Assembly: GCA_903642225.1 (NCBI GenBank)
Contig: CAHJWI010000029.1
Location: 1 to 56,120 of the forward strand
Length of the DNA: 56,120 bases
Direction of reading: 5' to 3'
Source: Acidobacteriaceae bacterium
GTDB lineage: Bacteria > Acidobacteriota > Terriglobia > Terriglobales > Acidobacteriaceae
The position numbers and the translations under genes are program-made. Within the stretch, counting starts at the first letter, position 1. Every line of letters begins with the position of its first letter. Below, piece after piece: positions 7,202 through 14,938 of this stretch. The notes under the pieces are model-generated. The model saw only the letters and a list, made by a program, of their open reading frames with translations. It did not search any database and was not told where the DNA came from.

Positions 7202-7648
7202 ATGCCAGCCATACGCGTAAACCCACCGTCAAATGCTGCTGAAGAGATTGAAACGCTTGCTGCCACAGGCTTCAGCTTGCGTGGTATTGCTGCCCATTTC
7301 CGATGTTCTCCACCTACGATTACCACATGGTTTGAGAAGTTCCCGCGTTTAGCTGAGGCATTCGCCAATGGCAGAGAACGGGAACGGCAAGCGCTGCATT
7401 CTCGCCTGTACAGGCTGGCCATGGAAGACGGCGATAAAGTTGCTGCGATGTTCCTGCTAAAAGCCCGTCACGGATACCGCGAAGGCGACCAGCAAGAGCA
7501 AGCGAACCGCGTAGCCATCACGTTCAACCTTCCGGGTGCTCTCAAGCCCGAACAATATGTAACGGTGAATGCCAATGCAGACTCAAACACAAGCCCTGAA
7601 GCTCAATCCGTTTCAAGAGCGCTTGCTAGCGGTACCGGAAGCGTTTGA
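7202..7648 (+). CDS. terS: Terminase small subunit
   Basis: 148 residues from the ATG at 7202 (AAGGA upstream; an in-frame TTG at 7151 inside the hairpin is rejected). The N-terminal HTH (AEEIETLAATGFSLRGIAAHFRCSPPTITTWFEKFPRLAEAF) is the DNA-recognition domain typical of small terminases. It is followed by helices ending KARHGYREGDQ, a common TerS motif. In satellites, a self-encoded TerS specifies the packaging site of the satellite genome. The gene overlaps the large subunit by 80 bp. Confidence 0.85.
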   Translation: MPAIRVNPPSNAAEEIETLAATGFSLRGIAAHFRCSPPTITTWFEKFPRLAEAFANGRERERQALHSRLYRLAMEDGDKVAAMFLLKARHGYREGDQQEQANRVAITFNLPGALKPEQYVTVNANADSNTSPEAQSVSRALASGTGSV

Positions 7649-8948
7649 CGTTTTCCTAGGTGGCGGACGTGGCGGCGGCAAGTCGTACGGTATCGCTTAT
7701 CTAGCGCTGAGACATGCTGAGCAATATGGGCAGAAAGCTCGCATCCTGTACCTGCGAAAGACGTACAAAGGGCTAGCTGATTTTGAGCTAGTGACACGCG
7801 AGTTGTTTGGCGAAATCTATGGTGCCAGCGCTAGCTATAACGCTACTGAGCACGTCTGGCGTTTGCCGAACGGTGCCTATGCGGAGCTAGGGCAGCTTGA
7901 GAGCTACGCGGACTATCAGAAATATCAGGGAAGATCGTTCACGCTCATCATCGTGGACGAAGCACAGCAATATTCCTCCCCATCTCTCCTAGACATGATC
8001 CGTTCGAACCTTCGTGGGCCTGCAACTGTGCCTGTTCGGTTCATTGTCGCTGCTAATCCTGGCGGCGTTGGTCACCAGTGGCTAGCACAGCGCTACGTCT
8101 TCAAATCAGCGCCATGGGTGCCGTTTCTTGAGGCGAAGTCTAAACGTAATTTCGTTTACTGCCCTAGCACGTTCGCCGGAAACAACCTGATCGACCGAGA
8201 GCAGTACAAGGATCAGCTACAGGCAAGCTGCCCTGATGATCCTGAGTTGCTGAGGGCGTGGGTGGATGGCGACTGGACTGTCGCACGCGGTGCTTATTTT
8301 AGTTCCTGCCTAGAGGAGAGCCGGAACGCTGTAGAGCCATGGGAGAGCGTGCCCGAGGGCTGGGGAACGTATCTTGCCCATGACTTCGGCAGCGCAGCCC
8401 CTAGCGTCACGTTCCTGTGTGCCAAATCGCCCGGTGGCGAGGTCGCTGGCCGCTGGTATGCGCGTGACAGCATCGTCCTGGTCGACGAGTTCGCCACGGC
8501 CATGCCGAGCGACTGGAGCAAGGGTCTAGGGTGGACTGCTCAGCAGACGGCAGAGGGTATCGTTGACTTTGCCAAACGATGGAACGTGAGGCCATCGGGT
8601 GTTGCGGACGATGCCATATTTGCCAACGTAGGATCTAGTGCAGGCTCTATTGCTGAGGAGATGGGAAGGGCTGGCGTTCATTTTGAACGTGCTCGCAAAG
8701 CAGACCGCATAACGGGTTGGCAAACGATGCGCCGGATGCTTTCAAACGCTGGAATGGTAGACGTTCCTGGCCTGTACGTCTCAAGACGCTGTGAAGGCTT
8801 TTGGGCTACCGTTCCGTATCTTGCAAGGGACATCAAGCGCGTCGAAGATGTCGATACCACTGGACCAGATCATTGGGCGGATGCTTGCCGTTACGGTCTG
8901 CTGAGACAGCAGTGGGCTGCGAGTTTAAACGTTAGGTTTGCGATGTAG
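7569..8948 (+). CDS. terL: Terminase large subunit
   Basis: 459 residues. The ATPase domain has Walker A GGGRGGGKS at residues 31-39 and Walker B LIIVDE with the catalytic pair Asp130-Glu131. The C-terminal RNase H-like nuclease has acidic residues in YLAHDFGS (Asp272), VDEFAT and GVADDAIFA. Length is normal and the frame is open, so the motor looks functional. There is no Met between the overlap start and Walker A, so the 80-bp overlap with terS is real. The family resembles Terminase_6. It would cut and pump element DNA into a prohead through a portal, which this element lacks. Confidence 0.93.
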   Translation: MPMQTQTQALKLNPFQERLLAVPEAFDVFLGGGRGGGKSYGIAYLALRHAEQYGQKARILYLRKTYKGLADFELVTRELFGEIYGASASYNATEHVWRLPNGAYAELGQLESYADYQKYQGRSFTLIIVDEAQQYSSPSLLDMIRSNLRGPATVPVRFIVAANPGGVGHQWLAQRYVFKSAPWVPFLEAKSKRNFVYCPSTFAGNNLIDREQYKDQLQASCPDDPELLRAWVDGDWTVARGAYFSSCLEESRNAVEPWESVPEGWGTYLAHDFGSAAPSVTFLCAKSPGGEVAGRWYARDSIVLVDEFATAMPSDWSKGLGWTAQQTAEGIVDFAKRWNVRPSGVADDAIFANVGSSAGSIAEEMGRAGVHFERARKADRITGWQTMRRMLSNAGMVDVPGLYVSRRCEGFWATVPYLARDIKRVEDVDTTGPDHWADACRYGLLRQQWAASLNVRFAM

Positions 8949-8959
8949 CAAACGTCTAC

Positions 8960-8991
8960 AAAAAAGCAACAGCCCGCCGACGCGGGCTGTT
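8960..8991 (-). terminator. Rho-independent terminator of the HicBA-like operon
   Basis: The minus strand shows a 10-bp stem (AACAGCCCGC/GCGGGCTGTT at 8968-8977 and 8982-8991) with loop of four bases, followed by TTGCTTTTTTG. It overlaps the stop codon of the HicA-like gene. On the plus strand it also lies just beyond terL and may stop both operons. Confidence 0.82.
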
Positions 8992-9220
8992 ATGACTCCA
9001 AGAAACGACGTCTAAGAGAGGCTACGACTTCGGAGTTGATCTTTTGTTCCGGGTCATCGCTTGGCAGACTTATGGACTGTATACCCTTGACCGGAAACGG
9101 AAAGACAACTAGCTCATTTGCAGGCGCAAATGCGATTAAAACACCGTTGGAGCGAACTTGCTTGGATACCTGTTTGAATCCTGATGCTTCTAGCTCTAAC
9201 CTTAATTCACGAAGAGTCAT
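8990..9220 (-). CDS. HicA-like toxin candidate
   Basis: About 76 residues from the ATG at 9220, four bases after the stop of the upstream HicB-like gene. Two in-frame ATGs further upstream (9250, 9274) are less likely because they overlap that gene. The sequence MTLRELRLELEASGFKQ, then a basic strand and IAFAPANELVVFPF, resembles the helix-strand-strand double-stranded-RNA-binding fold of HicA mRNA interferases. The HicA catalytic His is not clearly present, so activity is uncertain. Strong terminator at its end. Confidence 0.5.
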   Translation of the reverse strand: MTLRELRLELEASGFKQVSKQVRSNGVLIAFAPANELVVFPFPVKGIQSISLPSDDPEQKINSEVVASLRRRFLES

Positions 9221-9224
9221 TCGA

Positions 9225-9599
9225 TCAGGCTGCCACCAACTCGTGCTCATCTGCGAAGCCGAAAACTTCAGCAACTAGGTAGGTTAGATGACACTCTTCA
9301 ACACTCACTGGTGCCAAGTCTCGATGAAGCTGCAGCCGATATGACTTTGTGTTTTTCTCCGACGCTTCGCTAAACATTTCCCAATATCGGGCGGGAGCCT
9401 TCGAGCGCAGCGATGCTTGAGTGCCGTTCTTCAACGCGTAGTTAACTTGAAAACGCACTACGTCGTTTAGACGCTCTGTCGCTTCCCCTGCAGTTACGCC
9501 GGAAGCGACCAAGTCCATGTCTAAGCAGTGCGCGACCTTCTCTCCATCCGCCTCATGAACGAGGTAGTGAAGAGGCTCACCAAATATAAAACCAGTCAT
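9225..9599 (-). CDS. HicB-like antitoxin candidate
   Basis: 124 residues from the ATG at 9599 with a G-rich ribosome site close by. The N-terminal part (LHYLVHEADGEKVAHCLDMDLVASGVTAGEATERLNDVVRFQV) has the HicB degraded-RNase-H-fold signature: a strand, a cargo of C-x-D-x-D-like residues, then a helix of the 'T-x-x-E-A' type. No C-terminal HTH is obvious. It is transcribed first, ahead of the HicA-like gene, the reverse of the common hicA-hicB order. Promoter at 9650-9679. Confidence 0.55.
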   Translation of the reverse strand: MTGFIFGEPLHYLVHEADGEKVAHCLDMDLVASGVTAGEATERLNDVVRFQVNYALKNGTQASLRSKAPARYWEMFSEASEKNTKSYRLQLHRDLAPVSVEECHLTYLVAEVFGFADEHELVAA

Positions 9600-9649
9600 G
9601 TATCCCCCGCCTTCTGTGACGCCGCGCAACGAACGCTCTAGGTGAGCAC

Positions 9650-9679
9650 CCTATACACTTTGTTTAACGGCTATGTCAA
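9650..9679 (-). promoter_or_regulatory. Sigma70-like promoter of the HicBA-like operon
   Basis: On the minus strand TTGACA (opposite 9674-9679), an 18-bp spacer and TATAGG (opposite 9650-9655) lie about 50 bp upstream of the HicB-like start. Confidence 0.65.
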
Positions 9680-9740
9680 TGGTTAAGTTTAGTCGCACTC
9701 CTTGCGACGCCACTCCGAGAAGGTGCTTAACAGATCATCT

Positions 9741-9788
9741 CCCTAAAATAGGGAAATTGCAAACTTCATGATTGACAAAATGTCAATC
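9741..9788. promoter_or_regulatory. Two palindromes upstream of the HicBA-like promoter
   Basis: CCCTA-AAA-TAGGG (9741-9753) and GATTGACA-AAA-TGTCAATC (9770-9788) share a three-A spacer. Neither is followed by a T-run, so operators are more likely than terminators. The rest of the 9600-9842 gap is AT-rich and holds no convincing gene. Confidence 0.45.
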
Positions 9789-9842
9789 GTCTCAATTTGA
9801 AACAAAGATTGAATTTAGGCAGAAATTTCGCCTACGTGTGCC

Positions 9843-11198
9843 CTAGCTCGCCATACGATGGCCCGTTATGGGCAGGATTCGGCCCGTCTTGCGTTCGGAA
9901 GGCTGCGAAGCCACGGCAGCATCCTCCCCATTCCCTGCCCCCGTACTGAAGCCAAAGCCGGGTGCGTTGGCCCTCACTAAACGGTGCTTGTAGCTCTTGC
10001 ACAGGTGCGCATAATGTTTCTCTGTGATGCGGGTGTCTTTGTGGCCCAACTGCTCAGCTAGCACCGCCAGGGGCATACCGTTCATCACTGCATGACTTGC
10101 GTAGGTGTGTCTGAGGATGTGGAACGTCACAGCTTCGATCATCGCCAAATCGCAAGCCGCATCAATCGGTCGCTTCTGCTCAGATTTGCGCCAAGCTCTG
10201 CCGTTTGTGCGGGTGAAAACGTGATCGTTTGCAGCTTTGCCTAGCGTTAGCTCTTTGAATAGCGTTATGCCTTCATCATTCAAAGCGACGTGACGACTCT
10301 CCCCATTCTTGCTTTGGGCAACGAAGATCGTCCCTTGCTCTTCATCGAAGTGCTGAGCCTGCAGCGCCGTCAACTCGCCATAGCGACAGCCGGTGAGCAA
10401 TGCGCCCTTCACCAGCGCTTCAAATTTTGGAGGGCAGCAAGTGATTAGCCCCGTGACTTCGTCATCTGTCAGAAAACGCACCTTGGCAACGTCAACGCGA
10501 CGGAACGGCTTAACGTCTGCCCATGCCTCATCGGAAGCAACACGCTTCGTTTCAGTCTTTGCGTGGTTCAATGCAGCTTTCAGGATCGTCAGCACGCGGT
10601 TTACGGTTGCTTGACGTTTGCGGACGGCCTCTGTGTCGCTGGCATCATGGTCGCGATGCTTTTGCGTTTCGCCTGTCTTTGTGCGTTGCCGTGGTGCTGT
10701 GTCTGCTAGTGCATTGCGCCATTTAGTTAAGCGCGGATGTGTGAGTTTGCTTAGCTCGATTGCACCTAACGACGGAATGATGTGTGCGTTGATGGCAGCG
10801 CGTGTATCGGGCAAGCTCCTACGTTTTACGCGCTCGCTGTCTGCGATGTAGTCAGCCATAGCATCTGCGACCGTGCAGCGGTCTACGGGCTGCGGTTCCG
10901 GTTCACTGTCAGACTTCAACAGCTTGACGTACCAGCGTTTGGCCTCATCTTGCGCTTTATCGAACGTGAGTCCGACATCCTCAGCAAGATCGTTCGCAAC
11001 ACCTAACGGCTGAAAGCGGTAGCCGTTCGTTAGATCGTAGGTGCGTGCAATCCAGGTGCCGCCGCGTTTGCCTTTGCGGTAGCCGACAGACAGGGCATCT
11101 TTCACGTGAGCGAAGTACGGCTGAGGGCGCTCTTTCAGCTTGAGCCTTGCGTTACGACTGCCCAACTCGCGTGCTGAGTGCTTCACTGTCTGCGGCAT
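9843..11198 (-). CDS. int: Tyrosine recombinase integrase
   Basis: 451 residues. The catalytic set is complete: Arg272 (TGCRYGEL), Lys297 region (SKNGESRH), His360 and Arg363 (FHILRHTYAS), His386 (LGHKDT) and nucleophile Tyr396 (EKHYAHL). The N-terminal ~60 residues are a basic arm-binding domain, followed by a SAM-like core-binding domain at ~105-215. It catalyses integration into and excision from tRNA-Glu. It reads away from attR into the element, and its start codon lies inside the right arm-type repeat, suggesting self-regulation. Confidence 0.96.
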   Translation of the reverse strand: MPQTVKHSARELGSRNARLKLKERPQPYFAHVKDALSVGYRKGKRGGTWIARTYDLTNGYRFQPLGVANDLAEDVGLTFDKAQDEAKRWYVKLLKSDSEPEPQPVDRCTVADAMADYIADSERVKRRSLPDTRAAINAHIIPSLGAIELSKLTHPRLTKWRNALADTAPRQRTKTGETQKHRDHDASDTEAVRKRQATVNRVLTILKAALNHAKTETKRVASDEAWADVKPFRRVDVAKVRFLTDDEVTGLITCCPPKFEALVKGALLTGCRYGELTALQAQHFDEEQGTIFVAQSKNGESRHVALNDEGITLFKELTLGKAANDHVFTRTNGRAWRKSEQKRPIDAACDLAMIEAVTFHILRHTYASHAVMNGMPLAVLAEQLGHKDTRITEKHYAHLCKSYKHRLVRANAPGFGFSTGAGNGEDAAVASQPSERKTGRILPITGHRMAS

Positions 11199-11227
11199 AT
11201 CAAACTGTATATCAAATATGCAGGCCT
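11197..11227 (+). promoter_or_regulatory. Right tandem arm-type site overlapping the integrase start codon
   Basis: Copies of ATATCAAA start at 11197 and 11209, with the same 12-bp spacing and the same GCAGG(C/T)CT extension as the left arm. The first motif overlaps the ATG of the integrase (11196-11198, minus strand), and the rest covers its ribosome site and leader. A protein bound here would also block integrase expression. Confidence 0.6.
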
Positions 11228-11347
11228 ACACGCCAGTGGATTATGGTGGACGATTGACAGGGCTATAAAGCGAATCGCTAGCATTCACAGGGGTATTTGA
11301 ATTTAAGCTAAATCAAAGACGAGAGATAAAATGCGCCGTTTACGACT

Positions 11348-11391
11348 CTTTCACGGCGGTAACACGGGTTCGAATCCCGTCGGGGACGCCA
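11348..11391 (+). repeat. attR: 44-bp direct repeat, right copy (tRNA 3' fragment)
   Basis: An exact copy of the tRNA-Glu 3' half without the 5' half. It marks the far end of the element, 92 bp from the stop of galT and 150 bp upstream of the integrase start. Confidence 0.93.
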
Positions 11392-11483
11392 CAGACTCAC
11401 AACATGAGGCATCACGTGGAGTAGGCTTCTTCGGAGCGTAGAAGCAACGAGAGCCTTCGATCTCACTCCACAACGTCACCGGC

Positions 11484-12518
11484 CTATAAGTCCATGCAAT
11501 TGCGCAAGGTTTGGGCCGCGGCTTCTGGTGTGATGTCTCGCTGGGCTGACCCCAGCAGCTCAAAACCTACCATGAACTTTCGCACCGTCGCGGACCGCAG
11601 CAACGGTGGAAAGAAGTGTGCGTGCAGTACCCACTCCGGGTGTTCCTCGGCATCGCACGGCGCCGGGTGAAAGCCCATAGAGTATGGGAACGGTGTATCA
11701 AATACGCGGTTGTAGCCGGCTGTAACGGTGTGCAGAAGTGCCGCCAAACCCTTGCGTTGCACGTCGTCCAGCGCGCGCATCGTCTGTGCCGGTGACCGGG
11801 GTAGCAGTAACACCTCAAACGGCCACACAGCCCAGAAGGGAACAAGCGCCACCCAGGACTCGTTCTGCGCAACGACGCGCTCCCCGTGCGCGAGTTCAAG
11901 GTTGAGGTAATCGGCAAGCAGGTTGGTGCCGTGCGCAGCGCGGTATTGCCGCTGTGTCGCAAGCTCTGCAGCAGGTTCGTCGGGAATGTGCTCCGTCGCC
12001 CAAATCTGGCCATGTGGATGCGGGTTGCTTGCACCCATCATGGCTCCACGATTTTCAAAGATCTGGATGTAACGCAGGTCTCCGCGGCTAGCGAGCTCCT
12101 CTTCCTGCTGCGCCCACACTTCCACCACGTTGCGAATGCTTTCGACCGGCATGGTCGCCAGGGTGAGGTCGTGGCGCGGGTCAAAGCAGAGTACGCGGCA
12201 TAGACCACGCTCAGTTTCAGCGCGCAACAAACCGACGCCGTCCACATCCAGAACGGCCTGGGGCGTGTCCATCATCAGCGCGGCGTAATCGTTCTGGAAC
12301 ACATAGGTGCTCGTGTAGTGTGGCGTCTGGTGCCCGCCGGCACGCATGTTCCCGGGGCACAGATAGCACGTGGGGTCATACTGCGGTGCGGTTGCTGTGG
12401 ACTTGTCCTCCGTCTGCCCCTGCCATGGCCGCTGTGTGCGATGCGGCGAAACAATAACCCACCGGCCTGCCAGCGGGTTCCAACGGCGGTGTGGCGACTG
12501 CGTGAACAACTCGTCCAT
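11484..12518 (-). CDS. galT: Galactose-1-phosphate uridylyltransferase
   Basis: 344 residues of the HIT superfamily. The active site NPHPHGQIW carries the His-x-His uridylylated histidine, and RRWNPLAGRWVIVSPHR opens the N-terminal domain as in GalT. C-x-x-C (CYLCPGN) resembles the structural-metal site of GalT enzymes. It converts galactose-1-phosphate and UDP-glucose into glucose-1-phosphate and UDP-galactose in the cytoplasm. It is the last gene of the galE-galK-galT operon, three bases after galK. The satellite's attR lies 92 bp past its stop. Confidence 0.95.
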   Translation of the reverse strand: MDELFTQSPHRRWNPLAGRWVIVSPHRTQRPWQGQTEDKSTATAPQYDPTCYLCPGNMRAGGHQTPHYTSTYVFQNDYAALMMDTPQAVLDVDGVGLLRAETERGLCRVLCFDPRHDLTLATMPVESIRNVVEVWAQQEEELASRGDLRYIQIFENRGAMMGASNPHPHGQIWATEHIPDEPAAELATQRQYRAAHGTNLLADYLNLELAHGERVVAQNESWVALVPFWAVWPFEVLLLPRSPAQTMRALDDVQRKGLAALLHTVTAGYNRVFDTPFPYSMGFHPAPCDAEEHPEWVLHAHFFPPLLRSATVRKFMVGFELLGSAQRDITPEAAAQTLRNCMDL

Positions 12519-12521
12519 GGG

Positions 12522-13688
12522 TTACCTTTTCTCTTCCGGTGTGTGGTCCCAGCGCGCCAGTGCGCCGTCAACGGCCTCGCACACGTAAATGGCTGCATCA
12601 ATGCCGAAACGCTTTTGATAGGCTTCGTGCAGTGCCTGGGTAAAGGTCTCGACAAGATGCGCCTCTACCAGGTTCACCGTGCATCCGCCAAAGCCACCGC
12701 CGGTCAGTCGGCCGCCATGGCAGCCCGGCAGATGCACTGCGGTATCCACCAAAAAGTCCACTTCCTCCACGCTCGCACCAAAGTCGTCGCGGTAACTCGC
12801 GTGAGCGGCAAGCATGACCCTTCCTAGTGCATCCGGATCACCAGCGATCATGGCACGCCCAGCCTCGCGGACACGCACGTTCTCCGTCACAACGTGACGA
12901 CACCGCATGAAAGCCACGGGGTCAATCTCGGCACGGCACGCTTCCAACTGTTCCGGGGTGGTGTCGCCCAGGTCCTTCACCTGCGGAAAGCGCGCACGCA
13001 CAATTGCCTGTCCCTCTTCTAACTCACGACGCCGCACGCCGTACTCGCCGCTCGCGACGGAATGCTTCACCTCCGAGTTCACGATCACCACCCGCGTTTG
13101 CGCGAGGGCACCCCGGTTCATCGGCAGCAACTCGTAGGACAGGTCCCTCGTATTCAGCAGAAGCGCATGACCCGCGGTAGCGTTTGCAATGACGAACTGA
13201 TCCATGATTCCGCAAGGGGAGTGGACATACAGGTTCTCCGCCCGCTGACACAGCAGCGCAAGCTCCGCGCCAGACAACGTCGCACCCGCATGGTTCAACA
13301 GAGCAACCGCCGTCGCTACCTCAACAGACGCCGATGAACTCAGACCTGAACCGAGTGGCACATCGCCCCACAGCGAAAGCGAAAACGGTGGCACCTCAAT
13401 GTCACGTTTCTGTAGCTCACGAAGCACGCCGACTGGGTAATCACTCCAATCACCGACAGACTCGGATTGATCGTCGGGTTTCATGCTCCGCTCACCCGGA
13501 AACGAGGTACTTGAAAAGGTGTATCGGCCATCGGATGCTGCGCGGACGGTCGCCACCGTGGAGAAGGGAATCGCCATCGGCAGCACCAGTCCACCCGTAT
13601 AGTCCGTGTGCTCGCCGATGAGGTTGACCCGGCCGGGTGCGGACAGCTTCGTGCCCGTCTCGTCTATCGTGCTGTTCGGTTCTGCCAC
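12522..13688 (-). CDS. galK: Galactokinase
   Basis: 388 residues from a GTG at 13688 that has GGAGG upstream. A longer frame to 13751 would overlap galE and lacks a ribosome site. GHMP-kinase motifs: APGRVNLIGEHTDYTGG (substrate signature), the Pro-x3-Gly-Leu-Ser-Ser-Ser motif in GDVPLGSGLSSSASVEVA, and GRLTGGGFGGCTV near the C-terminus. It phosphorylates galactose at C1 with ATP. Middle gene of the Leloir operon. Confidence 0.94.
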   Translation of the reverse strand: MAEPNSTIDETGTKLSAPGRVNLIGEHTDYTGGLVLPMAIPFSTVATVRAASDGRYTFSSTSFPGERSMKPDDQSESVGDWSDYPVGVLRELQKRDIEVPPFSLSLWGDVPLGSGLSSSASVEVATAVALLNHAGATLSGAELALLCQRAENLYVHSPCGIMDQFVIANATAGHALLLNTRDLSYELLPMNRGALAQTRVVIVNSEVKHSVASGEYGVRRRELEEGQAIVRARFPQVKDLGDTTPEQLEACRAEIDPVAFMRCRHVVTENVRVREAGRAMIAGDPDALGRVMLAAHASYRDDFGASVEEVDFLVDTAVHLPGCHGGRLTGGGFGGCTVNLVEAHLVETFTQALHEAYQKRFGIDAAIYVCEAVDGALARWDHTPEEKR

Positions 13689-13720
13689 GCTGCCTCCGCT
13701 CCTAACCACTTTCACACGTT

Positions 13721-14695
13721 CTACGCTGTTTGATACCGCTGCTGCTGCCACTCCCAGGCCGACTCCAGGATGGTTTCGATATTCGTGCGCTTTGGTGTCC
13801 AGCCCAGTTCTGTTCGAGCACGTTCGGAGCTGGCCACCAGCCGCGCCGGATCACCCGCGCGCCGTGGCTTCATCTCCACGGGAATGGGGTGGCCAGTGAT
13901 TCGCCGAGCCGCTTCTACGACCTGTTTGACCGAAAATCCTGTACCGTTTCCCAAATTACAGATCAGCTTGTCCTTCGTCTCCAGCGACTGCAGGGCCAGA
14001 ATGTGCGCATCCGCGAGATCGGCAACGTGAATATAGTCGCGAATGCAGGTGCCATCCGGGGTGTCGTAGTCATCTCCAAAAATAGAAATACTGGCGCGCC
14101 GCCCCAGCGCAACGTCGAGAATCAGCGGAATAATGTGGCTTTCCGGCTCGTGCATCTCGCCGCGTCCAGGCAGCGCACCGGCAACGTTGAAATATCGCAG
14201 CGACGCATAGTGCAGCCCCTGCAGGCGGTTGAGCCAGGTCAGCATGTACTCCACCAGCAGCTTCGACTCGCCGTAGGTGTTCGTCGGCTGCAGTGCGGCG
14301 TCCTCCGTTATGGGGACCCGCTCCGGCTCCCCATACACGGCAGCCGTGCTGCTGAACACAATCCGTTTCACCCCGGTAGCATGCATCGATTCCAGCAACC
14401 CAAGCGTGGACGCCGTGTTGTTGCGGAAGTACATCTCAGGCTTTTGCATCGATTCGCCAGCTTCGATCAGCGCCGCGAAGTGCAACACGCCGTCCGGCCG
14501 CAGGTCGCGTAGAACCTTCTCCACGGTCACTCGGTCGGCAATGTCTGCTTCGACAAACGCCGCACCCTTGGGCAACTGGTCGCGCCGGCTGTGGCACAGG
14601 TTGTCCAGAACCGTAACCGAGTGTCCCGCCTGCATCAAGATGGTGGCCACCGTGCCGCCAATGTATCCACAGCCGCCTGTCACCAATACGTTCAT
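13721..14695 (-). CDS. galE: UDP-glucose 4-epimerase
   Basis: 324-residue extended SDR. The Rossmann motif TGGCGYIGG is at residues 6-14, the catalytic Tyr-x3-Lys is in NTYGESK, and the substrate loop is YFNVAGA. It interconverts UDP-glucose and UDP-galactose with tightly bound NAD+. First gene of the galE-galK-galT operon, and may also feed UDP-galactose to surface polysaccharide. A LacI-type operator-like site lies ~80 bp upstream. Confidence 0.95.
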   Translation of the reverse strand: MNVLVTGGCGYIGGTVATILMQAGHSVTVLDNLCHSRRDQLPKGAAFVEADIADRVTVEKVLRDLRPDGVLHFAALIEAGESMQKPEMYFRNNTASTLGLLESMHATGVKRIVFSSTAAVYGEPERVPITEDAALQPTNTYGESKLLVEYMLTWLNRLQGLHYASLRYFNVAGALPGRGEMHEPESHIIPLILDVALGRRASISIFGDDYDTPDGTCIRDYIHVADLADAHILALQSLETKDKLICNLGNGTGFSVKQVVEAARRITGHPIPVEMKPRRAGDPARLVASSERARTELGWTPKRTNIETILESAWEWQQQRYQTA

Positions 14696-14773
14696 CGTCT
14701 CTCCAGTACCTTCCTTTAAGGCAGCAGCACTGCATCTCGAGCGAGCGGGCTCGGCTGCAAGTCTTACGCGTCA

Positions 14774-14787
14774 TGTAAGCGATACCA
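14774..14787. promoter_or_regulatory. Possible LacI-family operator upstream of galE
   Basis: TGTAAGCGATACCA is an imperfect palindrome centred on CG, the usual shape of LacI/GalR operators. It lies about 80 bp upstream of the galE start and close to a dead LacI-type gene, so it may be a leftover operator or be read by a paralogue elsewhere. The rest of 14696-14938 shows nothing else I can name. Confidence 0.35.
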
Positions 14788-14938
14788 CCTCTTGGCGCGT
14801 CACGTCCACCAATACGTTCGGGCCCACTCCTCCCAGCACGCGGAGGAGGAGGCCATTCACGGTCTTGTGCTCTCGGTTGCACATCGCATCGGGAGACTTA
14901 CCATCGCACAATATCTGTGCCGCCGGACTTCCCCGACC

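Larger units (their letters stand above)
1345..11391. mobile_element. ~10.05-kb integrative element, candidate capsid-encoding phage satellite in tRNA-Glu
   Basis: The element is bounded by a perfect 44-bp direct repeat of the tRNA-Glu 3' half and carries a tyrosine integrase at its right end. Inside are an AlpA-like HTH protein, a prim-pol/helicase, an RHH regulator, a coiled-coil protein, an HK97-fold major capsid protein, small and large terminase subunits, a HicBA-like pair and a GhoS-like small protein. No portal, protease, tail, lysis or lysogeny-repressor cluster is present, and there is no room for one. The base composition is visibly more AT-rich than the flanking genes. Size, site and gene set match phage-inducible-island-type satellites more than a decayed prophage, because every gene appears intact. 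Confidence 0.85.

Noticed and set aside
1345..11391. Interpretation as a decayed prophage or gene transfer agent
   Set aside because: All genes are intact with tight overlaps and att repeats are exact; there is no tail remnant. A gene transfer agent would not carry an integrase, AlpA-like protein and origin.
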